Shown: one piece after another, positions 8,417 to 16,710 of the stretch | Layout of the letters: every line of letters starts with the position of its first letter | Numbering within the stretch: the stretch's first letter is position 1 | NCBI GenBank assembly: GCA_049513455.1 | Contig: JBEKWB010000005.1 | Coordinates: forward strand, 32,775 to 96,774 | DNA length: 64,000 nt | Source of the DNA: Bog-473 sp049513455 | Lineage (GTDB): Bacteria; Actinomycetota; Acidimicrobiia; Acidimicrobiales; RAAP-2 | Direction of reading: 5' to 3' | Notes under the pieces: generated by a model | What the model saw: only the letters and a program-made list of their open reading frames with translations | Databases searched by the model: none | What the model was told of the DNA's origin: nothing | Translations under genes and position numbers: made by a program

Positions 8417-9505
8417 ATGCCCGTCGAATTCATCGGCATCGCGCACACGGCCGAGGTGTCCGAGACGATTGCCCCGGTTGGTCCGGTCGTCCAGCCCGAC
8501 TACCTCTATCGCCTGGCCCTCGCCCATGAGCATTCGGGTTTTGACCGCGTGCTGGTCGCCCACAGTTCATCGTCGCCCGATGGCTTCATTGTGGCGGACC
8601 AGGTGCTCAACGCCACCACGCGGTTGGGAGTGCTCCTCGCCCATCGCCCCGGTTTCATCGCCCCAACGATCGCGGCCCGCAAGTTCGCCACACTCGACGC
8701 CTTCAACCCCGGACGCATTGCTCTCCACGTCATCAGTGGTGGTGACGATGCCGACCAGGCCAGAGATGGTGACTTCTCCAACAAGACCACTCGCTACAAC
8801 CGCAGCGACGAATTCCTCGACGTCCTGAAGCTCGAATGGAGCTCGGAGGAGCGCTTCGACTACGACGGAAAGTACTACCGGGTGGCCGGGGGATGGTCCT
8901 CGTTGCGTCCCGACGGTGGGCACCTGCCCATCTATTTCGGCGGCGCCTCCGACGATGCCGTCCGCGTCGGCAGCCGCCACGCTGACGTCTACGCCTTCTG
9001 GGGCGAACCTCTCGACGGTATCCGCGAGCGCATCAACGCAGTGCAGGCAGCCGCCGCCCGGGCCGGTCGGACCATCGACAAGTTCTCGGTCAGCCTCCGC
9101 CCCATTGCGGCCGCCACCGAAGAGGCGGCCTGGAAGCGAGCGCACGAAATACTCGAGCTCACTCAGGAGAGAGCGGCCGAGTACGTGGGGCACCGCGATA
9201 CCTCCAAGGCCGAAGGTTCCCAGCGGCTCCTGCAGTTCGCCGCCCAGGGTGACCTGCACGACAAGCGGCTCTGGACCGCCCTGTCCAAGGCGACCGGTGC
9301 CGCCGGCAACTCCACGGCGCTGGTCGGAAGTTACGAACAGGTCGCCGACTCCCTCCTCGATTATGTCGCCGTCGGTGCCACGACCCTCCTCATCCGTGGT
9401 TACGAGCCTCTTGCCGACGCCGCCGACTATGCCAACCTGGTCCGGCTCGTACACGAACAGGTAGGCGACGACGTAGAGGGTTATCGCCGCCATCTCGCCG
9501 CCTGA
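8417..9505 (+). CDS. LLM-class flavin-dependent monooxygenase, SsuD-like
   Basis: 362 residues, close paralogue of the gene at 360-1442 with the same landmarks: SGFDRVLVAHSSSSPDGF, LLAHRPGF, LHVISGGDDADQARDGD, SDEFLDVLKLEW, HADVYAFWGEP and GNSTALVGSYEQVADSLLDYVAVGATTLLIRG. It is predicted to oxidise a sulfonate or related organosulfur compound with reduced flavin and O2. An AGAGGAAA ribosome site precedes the ATG. It sits 78 bases after the peroxiredoxin gene and 58 before another LLM gene, so the three form an operon. No flavin reductase is encoded next to it. Confidence 0.85.
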   Translation: MPVEFIGIAHTAEVSETIAPVGPVVQPDYLYRLALAHEHSGFDRVLVAHSSSSPDGFIVADQVLNATTRLGVLLAHRPGFIAPTIAARKFATLDAFNPGRIALHVISGGDDADQARDGDFSNKTTRYNRSDEFLDVLKLEWSSEERFDYDGKYYRVAGGWSSLRPDGGHLPIYFGGASDDAVRVGSRHADVYAFWGEPLDGIRERINAVQAAAARAGRTIDKFSVSLRPIAAATEEAAWKRAHEILELTQERAAEYVGHRDTSKAEGSQRLLQFAAQGDLHDKRLWTALSKATGAAGNSTALVGSYEQVADSLLDYVAVGATTLLIRGYEPLADAADYANLVRLVHEQVGDDVEGYRRHLAA

Positions 9506-9563
9506 GTTCCAGCCGCGCTGCGAGCCGTACCGGCGCGGAGAGAGTCGAATCGAAAGGACCACC

Positions 9564-10595
9564 TTGTCCGCGCCTTTCCGTCTTGGATTCCTGTCCCACC
9601 TCCACGGGATCGCCGAACCCCCGCGGCTCTACCGGGACTACGTCGAGCTCTTCGTCGTCGCCGAGGAACTGGGCTTCGACTCCGCATGGGTCGCCCAGCA
9701 CCACTTTGACTCCTCCGCGGGGCGGCTCCCGTCCCCGTTTCCGTTTCTCGCCGCGGTCGCCGAGCGCACCCGGAGAATCGAGCTCGGTACCGCGGTGGTG
9801 ACACTCCCCCTGGAGGACCCGGTGCGCGTGGCCGAGGATGCCGCCGTGCTTGACGCCCTGAGTGGTGGACGACTCCAGCTGGGGGTCGGCAGCGGGGCTG
9901 ACCCGGCCGTCTTCTCGGCATTCGGCAAGGACGTCGAACGGCGGAGAGAGGACAACACGGCCGGCGTGGCCGCCCTTTTGGGCGCGTTCGAGGGGCAATC
10001 GATCGGCGCGACGGACTTCCGGCTGCAGCCCGTCGCGCCCGGCCTGGCTCAGCGGGTGTGGCAGGCCGCCTTCAGCCTGGAGGGCGCCCGCTACGTGGGA
10101 GCCGCCGGGACCCGCCTCCTCTTGAACCGGGCCACCTTCGGCAGTGAGGGCAGAACCGACGAGGTCCAGGCCCCATGGGCCAAGGCCTACCGGGAGGTAT
10201 ACACCGGGCCGGCCGACCACCTGCGGATCGGCCTCTCCCGCGGTGTCTACCCCGCCGCCGACAAACGGGCGGCGAAGGCGGCCATTGAGCAGCCCGTTCT
10301 ACGGATGGTCGAGCGCATGATCCGCGGCGGTCGCTTTCCCGCCGGGCTCAGCTCCGAGGAGTACTTCGAGAGGATGCACATCTCCTACGGCAGTCCGGAA
10401 GAGGTAGCCGAGCGGCTGGCCACCGACCGGGTGCTGCCATTGGCCACCGAGCTGATCCTTCAATTCAGCCCCGCGGCACCATCGCTCGACGACGCCATCA
10501 CGGCGCTGGAGCTTCTGGCCACGCAGGTAGCGCCCGCCCTCGGCTGGAAACCGACAACCGGGAGCGCTCCCGCACAACAACCAGCGGTCGTCTAA
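9564..10595 (+). CDS. LLM-class flavin monooxygenase (putative FMN-dependent luciferase-like group)
   Basis: 343 residues starting with TTG at 9564 behind GAAAGGA. It has the classical LLM N-terminal strand (FRLGFLSHLHG), the EELGFDSAWVAQHHF motif, RIELGTAVVTLPLEDPVRVAEDAAVLDALSGGRLQLGVGSG, and a C-terminal region ending in helices. It differs clearly from the SsuD-like paralogues and most resembles the luciferase-like group often found with peptide-type ABC transporters (recalled family resemblance, not tested). It is third in the peroxiredoxin-LLM-LLM operon. The last 20 residues are low-complexity. Confidence 0.78.
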   Translation: MSAPFRLGFLSHLHGIAEPPRLYRDYVELFVVAEELGFDSAWVAQHHFDSSAGRLPSPFPFLAAVAERTRRIELGTAVVTLPLEDPVRVAEDAAVLDALSGGRLQLGVGSGADPAVFSAFGKDVERRREDNTAGVAALLGAFEGQSIGATDFRLQPVAPGLAQRVWQAAFSLEGARYVGAAGTRLLLNRATFGSEGRTDEVQAPWAKAYREVYTGPADHLRIGLSRGVYPAADKRAAKAAIEQPVLRMVERMIRGGRFPAGLSSEEYFERMHISYGSPEEVAERLATDRVLPLATELILQFSPAAPSLDDAITALELLATQVAPALGWKPTTGSAPAQQPAVV

Positions 10596-10636
10596 CGGTC
10601 GCGTCCCCACCCATTGATAATCACCGTCGGCACCCA

Positions 10637-10664
10637 TTGACAGTCGTCTGTCGGCGCGTACAAA
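10637..10664 (+). promoter_or_regulatory. Promoter of the TauD-type operon
   Basis: A consensus -35 TTGACA at 10637-10642 is followed after 16 bases by TACAAA at 10659-10664 as a -10 candidate. The putative operator directly overlaps the expected transcription start (about 10670), which would suit repression. An upstream string ACCCATTGA occurs twice (10614 and 10632). Confidence 0.5.
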
Positions 10665-10697
10665 CTCTATAAAGTTGATCGACTTCATCGACTTTAT
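10664..10697. promoter_or_regulatory. Operator-like element with nested inverted repeats
   Basis: ACTCTATAAAGTTGAT begins at 10664 and matches the motif at 7406. The element also contains ATAAAGT (10669-10675) paired with a downstream ACTTTAT, and an inner AAGT-TGATCG-ACTT. It lies between the promoter and the first TauD-type gene, about 20 bases before its ribosome site. Confidence 0.6.
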
Positions 10698-10712
10698 GGA
10701 AAGGAACCCATC

Positions 10713-11576
10713 ATGACCACCGTCCTCGAGAGAAGCACTCCACCGGACAGCACCATCACCGTACGCCCCCTGCAGCCGACGGTGGGCGCCGAGATCTCCG
10801 GGGTGGATCTTCGCGAGCCCCTTTCCGATGCGGCACGAGACGAGATCAAAGCCGCCATCCTCGCCTACAAGGTCGTCTTCTTCCGGGACCAGTTCCTCAA
10901 CCGCGAGCAGCACGCCGCCTTTGCGGCCCGTTTCGGCCCTCTCTATGAGGAGTACCCCAACGACCACCGGGCGGACCCGGCAGTCAACAAGGGGATCCAC
11001 CGGGTGAGCGCCCTCGATTTCAAAGACCGCGAGCATCTCCTTGCCGCCAAGAAGTGGGACGGCTATCACAGCGACACCAACTGGCGACTGGTCCCGAGCT
11101 GGGGTGCGGTCCTGCGGGCGGTGGACGTGCCCGAGGTGGGCGGTGACACCGTCTGGGTGGATGCCGGTCTGGCCTATGACGAGTTGCCCGAGGATCTGAA
11201 AGAGCGCCTCGAAGGCCTGCACGCCACCGTCGATTTCCAGGCCGCCTTGCACCATCTGGGTTACGAGTACCCGATTGTGGCCCACCCGATCGTCCGCACT
11301 CATCGGGAGACGGGCAAGAAGATCCTCTGGATCGACTTCGGCAAGAACCCATGGATCGTCGGTCTCGACAAGGACGAAAACGAGGAGCTGCTGACCAGGA
11401 TCATCGATCAGTACCGCAAGCCCGAGTACCAGGTCCGGTTCCACTGGAAGCCGGGCTCTTTGGCCTTTTGGGACAACCGGGCCGCGGTGCACTACGCGGT
11501 GCGCAACTACGGCGACTACCCCCGGCTGCTCGAGCGGATCCTCATTCTCGACGAGCCGCTGTACGCCAACCTGTAA
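10713..11576 (+). CDS. TauD/TfdA-family Fe(II)/2-oxoglutarate dioxygenase
   Basis: 287 residues. The facial triad is visible as H119-x-D121 (GYHSDTNW) and distal H260 (AAVHYAVRNYG), with the 2-oxoglutarate-binding arginine in RLLERIL at about 271-275. The N terminus TVRPLQPTVGAEISGVDLREPL and the KVVFFRDQ strand are typical. TauD enzymes hydroxylate the carbon next to the sulfonate, releasing sulfite; relatives cleave sulfate esters or phenoxyacetates. The island context favours a sulfonate or sulfate ester. It starts behind GGAAAGGA. A close copy follows at 11723, with a strong hairpin between them. Confidence 0.92.
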   Translation: MTTVLERSTPPDSTITVRPLQPTVGAEISGVDLREPLSDAARDEIKAAILAYKVVFFRDQFLNREQHAAFAARFGPLYEEYPNDHRADPAVNKGIHRVSALDFKDREHLLAAKKWDGYHSDTNWRLVPSWGAVLRAVDVPEVGGDTVWVDAGLAYDELPEDLKERLEGLHATVDFQAALHHLGYEYPIVAHPIVRTHRETGKKILWIDFGKNPWIVGLDKDENEELLTRIIDQYRKPEYQVRFHWKPGSLAFWDNRAAVHYAVRNYGDYPRLLERILILDEPLYANL

Positions 11577-11604
11577 CCACCATCCTCACCTGCATCATCA
11601 GGCA

Positions 11605-11649
11605 CCCTCGCCGTAGTCCCGCCAGCTCCCGGCGCGACTACGGCGAGGG
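11605..11649 (+). terminator. 14-bp perfect hairpin between the twin TauD-type genes
   Basis: CCCTCGCCGTAGTC (11605-11618) pairs exactly with GACTACGGCGAGGG (11636-11649) around a 17-base loop that can itself pair. No T-run follows, so it may be a partial terminator, a processing barrier or an RNA-stability element; the second TauD-type gene starts 74 bases later with its own ribosome site. Confidence 0.6.
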
Positions 11650-11722
11650 GCTTGGCTCCACTTCGCGCCGTGGTGCACCTCAGGTCCATCGACTCATCTC
11701 TCGATTCAGCGAAAGGAATCCC

Positions 11723-12595
11723 ATGACGACCGTTCTCGAACCGGGCACACAGCACCGAGCTGGTGCGCTCACTATCCACCCTCTCCAGCCGACCATCGGA
11801 GCGAAGATCAGCGGCGTCGATCTTCGGGAACCCCTCAGCCCTTCCGATCGGGATCAGATCAAGGCCGCCATTCTGGAATACAAGGTGATCTTCTTCCGCA
11901 ACCATGAACTCGACCGCGACCAGCATGCTGCCTTCGCGGCGCAGTTCGGTCCGCTCTACACGCACCCCAGCGTGAACAAGCCCTACGAGGAGAAGGTGCC
12001 GGCGCTCCATCAGATTTCGGCGGCCCACTCCGAGAAATATCAGAAGATAGCCGCCGCCCGCGCCGCCGAAGGCTGGGACCCGTATCACACCGACACCAGC
12101 TGGCGTCTGGTCCCGGCCTGGGGTGCCGTACTCCGCGCCGTCACGCTGCCCGATGTGGGGGGCGACACCGTGTGGGTCGACGCCGGCAAGGCCTACGAGT
12201 CGTTGCCCGACGAGGTGAAGGAGCGCCTAGAGGGCCTGCACGCGACCCATGACTTCCGATCGTCGCTGCAGGCGAACGGCCATGACTACCCGATCGTGGC
12301 TCACCCGATCGTGCGGGTGCATCGCGAGACGGGCGAGAAGATCCTGTGGGTGAACTTCACGCAATATCCATGGATCGTCGGATTCGATCGCGCCGAGAGC
12401 AGGGAGCTCCTCTCGATCATCCACGACCAGTACCGCAAACCCGAGCACCAGGTCCGGTTCAACTGGAAGCCGGGGTCGATCGCCTTTTGGGACAACCGGG
12501 CCGCCGTGCACTACGCGGTGCGCAACTACGGCGATTTTCCCCGGCTGTTGGAACGCATCTTGATCGCCGACGAGCCCCAGTACGCCGACCTTTAA
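11723..12595 (+). CDS. TauD/TfdA-family Fe(II)/2-oxoglutarate dioxygenase
   Basis: 290 residues, a paralogue of the preceding gene (roughly 70 percent identical by eye). Triad H122-x-D124 and H263, with arginine in RLLERIL at about 274-278. The ATG at 11723 is chosen because it follows GAAAGGAATCCC and gives the same MTTVLE start as its twin; the frame is open further upstream but without a good start. The two differ mainly in the substrate-facing segment around residues 78-118, suggesting a divided substrate range rather than a redundant copy. Confidence 0.92.
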   Translation: MTTVLEPGTQHRAGALTIHPLQPTIGAKISGVDLREPLSPSDRDQIKAAILEYKVIFFRNHELDRDQHAAFAAQFGPLYTHPSVNKPYEEKVPALHQISAAHSEKYQKIAAARAAEGWDPYHTDTSWRLVPAWGAVLRAVTLPDVGGDTVWVDAGKAYESLPDEVKERLEGLHATHDFRSSLQANGHDYPIVAHPIVRVHRETGEKILWVNFTQYPWIVGFDRAESRELLSIIHDQYRKPEHQVRFNWKPGSIAFWDNRAAVHYAVRNYGDFPRLLERILIADEPQYADL

Positions 12596-12618
12596 GCCGC
12601 AGTCGGTTTCTTGCCACT

Positions 12619-12681
12619 CACCCCTGGCCGACCTCCCCACTCCGTCATCTCTTGAGCGGAGACGGGGGGTCGGCCAGGGTG
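12619..12681 (+). terminator. Long hairpin after the second TauD-type gene
   Basis: CACCCCTGGCCGACC (12619-12633) pairs with GGTCGGCCAGGGTG (12668-12681) apart from one bulged base, with a further CTCC/GGAG pairing inside the loop. It begins 24 bases after the TauD-type stop codon and precedes the SDR gene. A terminator or attenuator between the dioxygenase and SDR units is likely; it lacks a T-run. Confidence 0.6.
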
Positions 12682-12759
12682 CCGGTGCTTCTCCCACTTG
12701 GATCCTGCGAAGCGGGGCAGACTCGGGACACGCATCACGGCTGACAGGGGAAGAGAGTC

Positions 12760-13557
12760 ATGGATCTGCAACTGACGGACAAGCGGGCAATCGTCACCGG
12801 AGGCAGTCGCGGCATCGGGTTCGCTATCGCCGAAGCGCTCGCCGCCGAGGGCACCGATGTGGCCTTGATCGCACGAGATAGGCGTCGCCTCGGTGAGGCG
12901 AGCCAGCGCCTGCAACAGCATGGTCGCCGCGTTCTCGCCCTCTCCGCCGACACCACCAGCGACGCTTCTGTGCGGGAAGCCGTGGCTCAGGCGGCCGAGG
13001 AGTTCGGAGGGATCGATATTCTCGTCAACGCCGCCGCCGAGCCGGGCGGACCCGGCGTCCCCAGAACGTTGGCCGAGCTGCCTGACGAGTTCCTCCTGGC
13101 AGAGCTCGACACGAAGGTGCTGGGCTATCTGCGCTGCGCCCGTGCGGCCGCGCCGCACATGATACGGCAGGGTTGGGGTCGCATCGTCAACATCAGCGGG
13201 CTGGCCGCCCGCAGGTCCGGACTCCCCTCCGGGTCCATCCGCAACGTCGCCGTGGCCGCGCTGACGAAGAACCTGGCTGACGAGCTCGGACCTTCAGGGA
13301 TCAATGTCACGGTCGTGCACCCCGGCATGACCCTCACTGAACGCACCCCCGGGATGATCGCCGGTCTCGCCGCCGCGCGCGGGATCACCGAGGGCGAAGC
13401 AGAGGCACTTATGGCTGCAGACATAAGTATCGGACGCATCGTCACCGCGGCTGAGGTCGCAGACGTGGTGACGTTCCTGGCGTCGCCGCGCAGCGTGGCC
13501 ATAAACGGCGATGCGATCGCCGTAGGGGGTGGCGCGCGCGGCGCCATCCATTATTGA
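12760..13557 (+). CDS. SDR-family protein with degenerate catalytic site
   Basis: 265 residues with a Rossmann N terminus (IVTGGSRGIGFAIAEALA), the NAA segment (DILVNAAAEPG) and a C-terminal NGDAIAVGGGA as in short-chain dehydrogenases. The catalytic serine strand NISG is present, but where Y-x-x-x-K should lie the sequence reads GSIRN before VAVAALTKNLADELG, so both the catalytic tyrosine and lysine appear to be missing. It may therefore bind nucleotide without normal dehydrogenase chemistry, or belong to an SDR group with altered residues. It lies after a strong hairpin downstream of the TauD-type genes. Confidence 0.8.
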   Translation: MDLQLTDKRAIVTGGSRGIGFAIAEALAAEGTDVALIARDRRRLGEASQRLQQHGRRVLALSADTTSDASVREAVAQAAEEFGGIDILVNAAAEPGGPGVPRTLAELPDEFLLAELDTKVLGYLRCARAAAPHMIRQGWGRIVNISGLAARRSGLPSGSIRNVAVAALTKNLADELGPSGINVTVVHPGMTLTERTPGMIAGLAAARGITEGEAEALMAADISIGRIVTAAEVADVVTFLASPRSVAINGDAIAVGGGARGAIHY

Positions 13558-13631
13558 ACCGCCCGCCCCTCTGGCCCAAAGGTCGGACGCCCCAGGAAAC
13601 GGTGACAGCGGAGTTGGAGAGGACGGGTCGC

Positions 13632-14090
13632 ATGGACCAACCACGAGATCGCCACACAGCGGACGTCATGGCCGCCTTGACCGAGCGTGGGATGCTGCTC
13701 GAATCGGCCCGAGGGCCGCTGCCCAACGTGGCCGAGTTGGTGGCGGGCGAGCCGATTGCGGGAAGTTGGTGGTCCCACGCCGCCAGCCACGCCATCTACC
13801 GCACGATCACCGAGATTGGCGCCTCTCCAGATGTCGTGAGACTTCGTCTCCTGAACCGGAAGATAACCCTGGTCCACCGCCGGCTGTGGCCGGCTCTTGC
13901 TCGCGTCTCGGCGTGCTTTCCGGTGTCGGCGCTGGCGGCACTCACCCAGGAGCACACGAAATCCGGCGCGCATCGAACGCTCGAGCAGGCCTATCCGGAC
14001 TGGCTTCCCGCTGGCGTCTCGTCAGCGGGACGGCGCCTCACCGAAGATGAGGCCTTCGCCGAACTTCCCCCCTGTCTGCGCCCATCATGA
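13632..14090 (+). CDS. Conserved hypothetical protein (about 150 aa)
   Basis: A 152-residue cytoplasmic protein from the ATG at 13632; a GTG at 13602 is an alternative start. Notable segments are LLESARGPLPNVAELVAGEPIAGSWWSH, then a hydrophilic helix, VVRLRLLNRKITLVHRRLWPALARV and a C-terminal TKSGAHRTLEQAYPDWLP. The pattern looks like a compact globular family found in actinobacteria, but I do not recognise a named function. It overlaps nothing and converges with the LLM gene that ends at 14097. Codon use matches the neighbours, so it is probably a real gene. Confidence 0.7.
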   Translation: MDQPRDRHTADVMAALTERGMLLESARGPLPNVAELVAGEPIAGSWWSHAASHAIYRTITEIGASPDVVRLRLLNRKITLVHRRLWPALARVSACFPVSALAALTQEHTKSGAHRTLEQAYPDWLPAGVSSAGRRLTEDEAFAELPPCLRPS

Positions 14091-14096
14091 CTCGTC

Positions 14097-15293
14097 TTAC
14101 GCGGCGTAACGGTTGGCCGGTCGAGCCAACCCGAGAAGCCCCCGCAACGTGCTCGCCTCGTACGACGTCCTGAACACCCCCCTGTGCTGGAGCTCGGGAA
14201 TGAGACCCCGGGTAATCGCCTCCAGGTCATGGGGAATCGTCCCCGGACGAAGCCGGAATCCTGAGAGACCGGCCCGTTGCCATTGCTCAAGCAGGTCGGC
14301 CAGATCAGCGGGCGTGCCGACGTAGATCAGCGCATCGCTGGTGTACGCCTCTCCGGCCACCTCGTCCAGGCGGGACCTTCGCTCGTGCGCGGCAGCCGCG
14401 GTCCGGTCGAGGAACACGACGAGGTCACCGAATACGTGAACGGTCTCCCCCGCTCTTCCGGCGGCATCCTTTTCGACCAGGATCTCCTCGGTGACGGCAC
14501 GGACATCGGACACATCGTGCGGCGTCACGTAGACGATATCGGCCGAACGGGCGCCGAACCGGTAGACCACCGGAGCGTGGGCCAGCGCGGTGACCAGCGG
14601 CTGGCCTTGAGGCGGACGGGGTACAATTGATGGCCCTCTGACGTTGAACCATCGACCCTCAAAATCGATGTAGTGCAGTTTGTCACGGTCAACGAAGCGT
14701 CCCGTGGCGACGTCACGGATTTCAGCGTCGTCTTCCCAACTGTCCCAGAGCCTGCGCACCACCTCCACGAAGTCCGCCGCCTCGTCGAACCGATCGACAA
14801 CTGCGGCCTGAACCTCGGGCTGGTTGAAGTCCGCTCTCCGGAACGTCGGGCTCTTGCGCCGCCCGAAATGGGCATCCTGGCTCGGGAGTGACAGTTGCGC
14901 CCGCCACCCGGCACGACCGCCGCTCACGAAGTCGAGGGTGGCGATCGCCTTGGAGATGTGAAAGGGCTCCGTGTGCGTGACCGTCGCCGTGGGAACAAGG
15001 CCGATGCGCGAGGTCAAGGGGGCCACCCGCGCCGCAATCAGCACCGCATCCAAACGGCCGCGCACCTGGTCCGTTCGTGCGTCGGGACCGTCGTCGCCGG
15101 AGGACTGGAGGCCCAAAGAATCCTCGATCGTCACGAAGTCAAGCAGGCCGCGTTCAGCTTCCTGCACCAGATCCGTCCAGTAGGGCGCGGTGAGCAGTTC
15201 CGCCGGGCGAGCCCGCTCCTCCCGCCAGGCTGCGGGGTGCCACCCGGCCCCGTCAAGGGCAACAGCGAGGTGGAGTGCTGTGGATTTCGACAT
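14097..15293 (-). CDS. LLM-class flavin-dependent oxidoreductase
   Basis: 398 residues. LLM fold signatures: LHLAVALDGAGWHPAAW, DFVTIEDSLGL, RIGLVPTATVTHTEPFHISKAIATLDFVSGGRAGWRAQLS, and a second half with RFGARSADIVYVTPHDVSDVRA and FGDLVVFLDRT. The VSGGRAGWRAQLS turn resembles the NtaA/SnaA side of the family, although the protein is shorter than typical members. It is the second gene of a two-gene minus-strand unit with the LLM gene at 15324-16403, separated by 30 bases. Substrate unknown; organosulfur oxidation is inferred from context. Confidence 0.82.
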   Translation of the reverse strand: MSKSTALHLAVALDGAGWHPAAWREERARPAELLTAPYWTDLVQEAERGLLDFVTIEDSLGLQSSGDDGPDARTDQVRGRLDAVLIAARVAPLTSRIGLVPTATVTHTEPFHISKAIATLDFVSGGRAGWRAQLSLPSQDAHFGRRKSPTFRRADFNQPEVQAAVVDRFDEAADFVEVVRRLWDSWEDDAEIRDVATGRFVDRDKLHYIDFEGRWFNVRGPSIVPRPPQGQPLVTALAHAPVVYRFGARSADIVYVTPHDVSDVRAVTEEILVEKDAAGRAGETVHVFGDLVVFLDRTAAAAHERRSRLDEVAGEAYTSDALIYVGTPADLADLLEQWQRAGLSGFRLRPGTIPHDLEAITRGLIPELQHRGVFRTSYEASTLRGLLGLARPANRYAA

Positions 15294-15323
15294 GTGATGG
15301 TCTTCGCTTTCTGGTCGCCGTCT

Positions 15324-16403
15324 TCAGGCGTTGACAGGAACGGGGGTTGGAAGAACCGGGGCCCAGTCCCACGGGGGATCGGGGATCTCCTTGCGCAGGC
15401 CCGGGGCGATCTCCGATTGGAACAGCTCGAGGCTCTCGCGGTGCTGGACGTCCGTGAGACCGCCCGCATCGGCGTGGATATGGAGTACGGAGTGTCCGAA
15501 CTGCTCGTGGTAGCGGTGCACCTTGTCGACCACTTGCTGGGGGCTCCCGATGAGCGCGGAGCTCCGCTCGACGAAGTCCTCCAAGGTCGGGAAGACCGGC
15601 TGGAGCCCGAGTCTCCTTTGGAAGGCCAGATGCCTTTCGAATACCGGGCGGTACGCCGCGATCGCTTGTTGCGAGTCGCGCCTGGCGTAGTAGCCGGCAC
15701 TACCGGCACCTACGGTTGCCGCGGCCGGATCGTGGCCGTAGGAGACCCACCGCTCCCGGTAGTAACGAATCAGTTCGGCGTAAGGCTCAATCGGGTTCGT
15801 CACGTTGGCCGAGAACAAGGGGTCACCGTATCTGGCAGCCAGGTCAACCGATTCCCTACTGGTGGCGCTCCCGTGCCACACGCGGATCGGCTGCTGCAGC
15901 GGACGCGGCCAGACCTCGGCGTCGTCGAGGTTGGGGCGGAATCGTGGCGTTGCGGTGACTCTTCCCTCGCGCCAGATCCGGTGGAACAGTTCGTAGCTCT
16001 CGGCGTTGCGATCCCACTGGTCCTCGGGCGTGACGTGGAACAGCTCTCTTTGGGCCTCGCCGTTCCCCTTCCCGATGATCAGCTCCAGCCGACCGCCCGA
16101 GAGATGGTCCAGCGTCGCATAATCCTCGTACGCCCGCACCGGGTCGAGCAGGCTCAGCGTCGTTACTGCGGTGAACAACCGGATGGTCGAGGTGAGGGCC
16201 GCGATATGGCTGAGCACGACGGGAGGCGACGACGAGATGAACGGTCGCTCGTGGCGCTCACCCACCCCGAAGCCGTCGAAGCCGAGCTCCTCCGCCATGA
16301 GCGCATTGTCGACGACCTCCCGGAAGCGGTCGCTCGTCGGCTTCAGGACGCCCGTCACCGGGTCGGGCGCGTGGACGATGAGGGTGATCGCAAGAAACTT
16401 CAT
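15324..16403 (-). CDS. LLM-class flavin-dependent oxidoreductase (bacterial-luciferase-like)
   Basis: 359 residues with LLM landmarks AEELGFDGFGVGERHERPFISSSPPVVLSHIAALTSTIRLFTAVTTLSLLDPVRAYEDYATLDHLSGGRLELIIGKGN and later RVWHGSATSRESVDLAARYGDPLFSANV. The EDYATLDHLSGGRLELIIGKG segment is typical of the bacterial-luciferase branch. It begins with ATG and is transcribed away from the NtaA/DszA-like gene at 16707, sharing a 303-base divergent promoter region with it. The downstream LLM gene follows closely. The N terminus is cytoplasmic; there is no signal peptide. Confidence 0.84.
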   Translation of the reverse strand: MKFLAITLIVHAPDPVTGVLKPTSDRFREVVDNALMAEELGFDGFGVGERHERPFISSSPPVVLSHIAALTSTIRLFTAVTTLSLLDPVRAYEDYATLDHLSGGRLELIIGKGNGEAQRELFHVTPEDQWDRNAESYELFHRIWREGRVTATPRFRPNLDDAEVWPRPLQQPIRVWHGSATSRESVDLAARYGDPLFSANVTNPIEPYAELIRYYRERWVSYGHDPAAATVGAGSAGYYARRDSQQAIAAYRPVFERHLAFQRRLGLQPVFPTLEDFVERSSALIGSPQQVVDKVHRYHEQFGHSVLHIHADAGGLTDVQHRESLELFQSEIAPGLRKEIPDPPWDWAPVLPTPVPVNA

Positions 16404-16706
16404 CTCATCGCTTCGGAGTTGGGCAATCGAGAGCGGCGCGGAATCCCCCTAAGCTTATGTTCTTAGTCACATTTCCGCAATGGACGGTCATCATTCTGCA
16501 TAAATCCGACTTGATTAATCAAGATTCTCCTCGATAGGATGAAAAGGGCGCCGCATGGTCGACCGTGTGACGCAAGACGCTCGTCCTTACTGGGTTGGAG
16601 TCTCGCAACTCGGGAATATGCACAATACCAAGTGGGTTGATGGGAAAGGGCTGGCCGGTCACGGTGAGATGAGCCAGATCGAAGACGAGAGTCGAGAGGG
16701 CCGACA
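16404..16706. promoter_or_regulatory. Divergent regulatory region between two LLM operons
   Basis: 303 bases with lower G+C than the genes. It contains CTAAG (16450-16454) and a matching CTTAG eight bases later as a small inverted repeat close to the minus-strand gene, the 25-base shared motif at 16496-16520, and a perfect palindrome CTTGATTAATCAAG at 16510-16523. The remaining 180 bases carry two possible short open frames (16539-16640 and 16555-16710). Confidence 0.6.
16496..16523. promoter_or_regulatory. Operator-like site: shared 25-base motif ending in palindrome CTTGATTAATCAAG
   Basis: Bases 16496-16520 (CTGCATAAATCC then GACTTGATTAATC) are identical at 24 of 25 positions to 22085-22109 upstream of the cysteine-dioxygenase-like gene. 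The 14-base perfect palindrome covers 16510-16523. AAGATTCT immediately after is a possible -10 region. Confidence 0.7.
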
Positions 16707-16710
16707 ATGA
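16555..16710 (+). CDS. Possible small leader ORF (51 aa) coupled to the DszA-like gene
   Basis: Starts with ATG at 16555 and ends with TGA overlapping the start of the monooxygenase gene by four bases (ATGA), the same coupling used by the next gene pair. The peptide begins MVDRVTQDARPYWVGV and contains several Trp/His/Met residues but no cysteine. Third-codon G+C is lower than in the neighbours, and no clear ribosome site is visible, so it may be chance. An alternative 33-aa frame starts at 16539. Confidence 0.25.
   Translation: MVDRVTQDARPYWVGVSQLGNMHNTKWVDGKGLAGHGEMSQIEDESREGRQ

Noticed and set aside
14895..16466. Long open frame (523 codons) on the plus strand opposite two LLM genes
   Set aside because: It is the antisense shadow of the high-G+C LLM genes at 14097-16403, whose family motifs are unmistakable; the shadow frame is low-complexity and Arg/Gly-rich.
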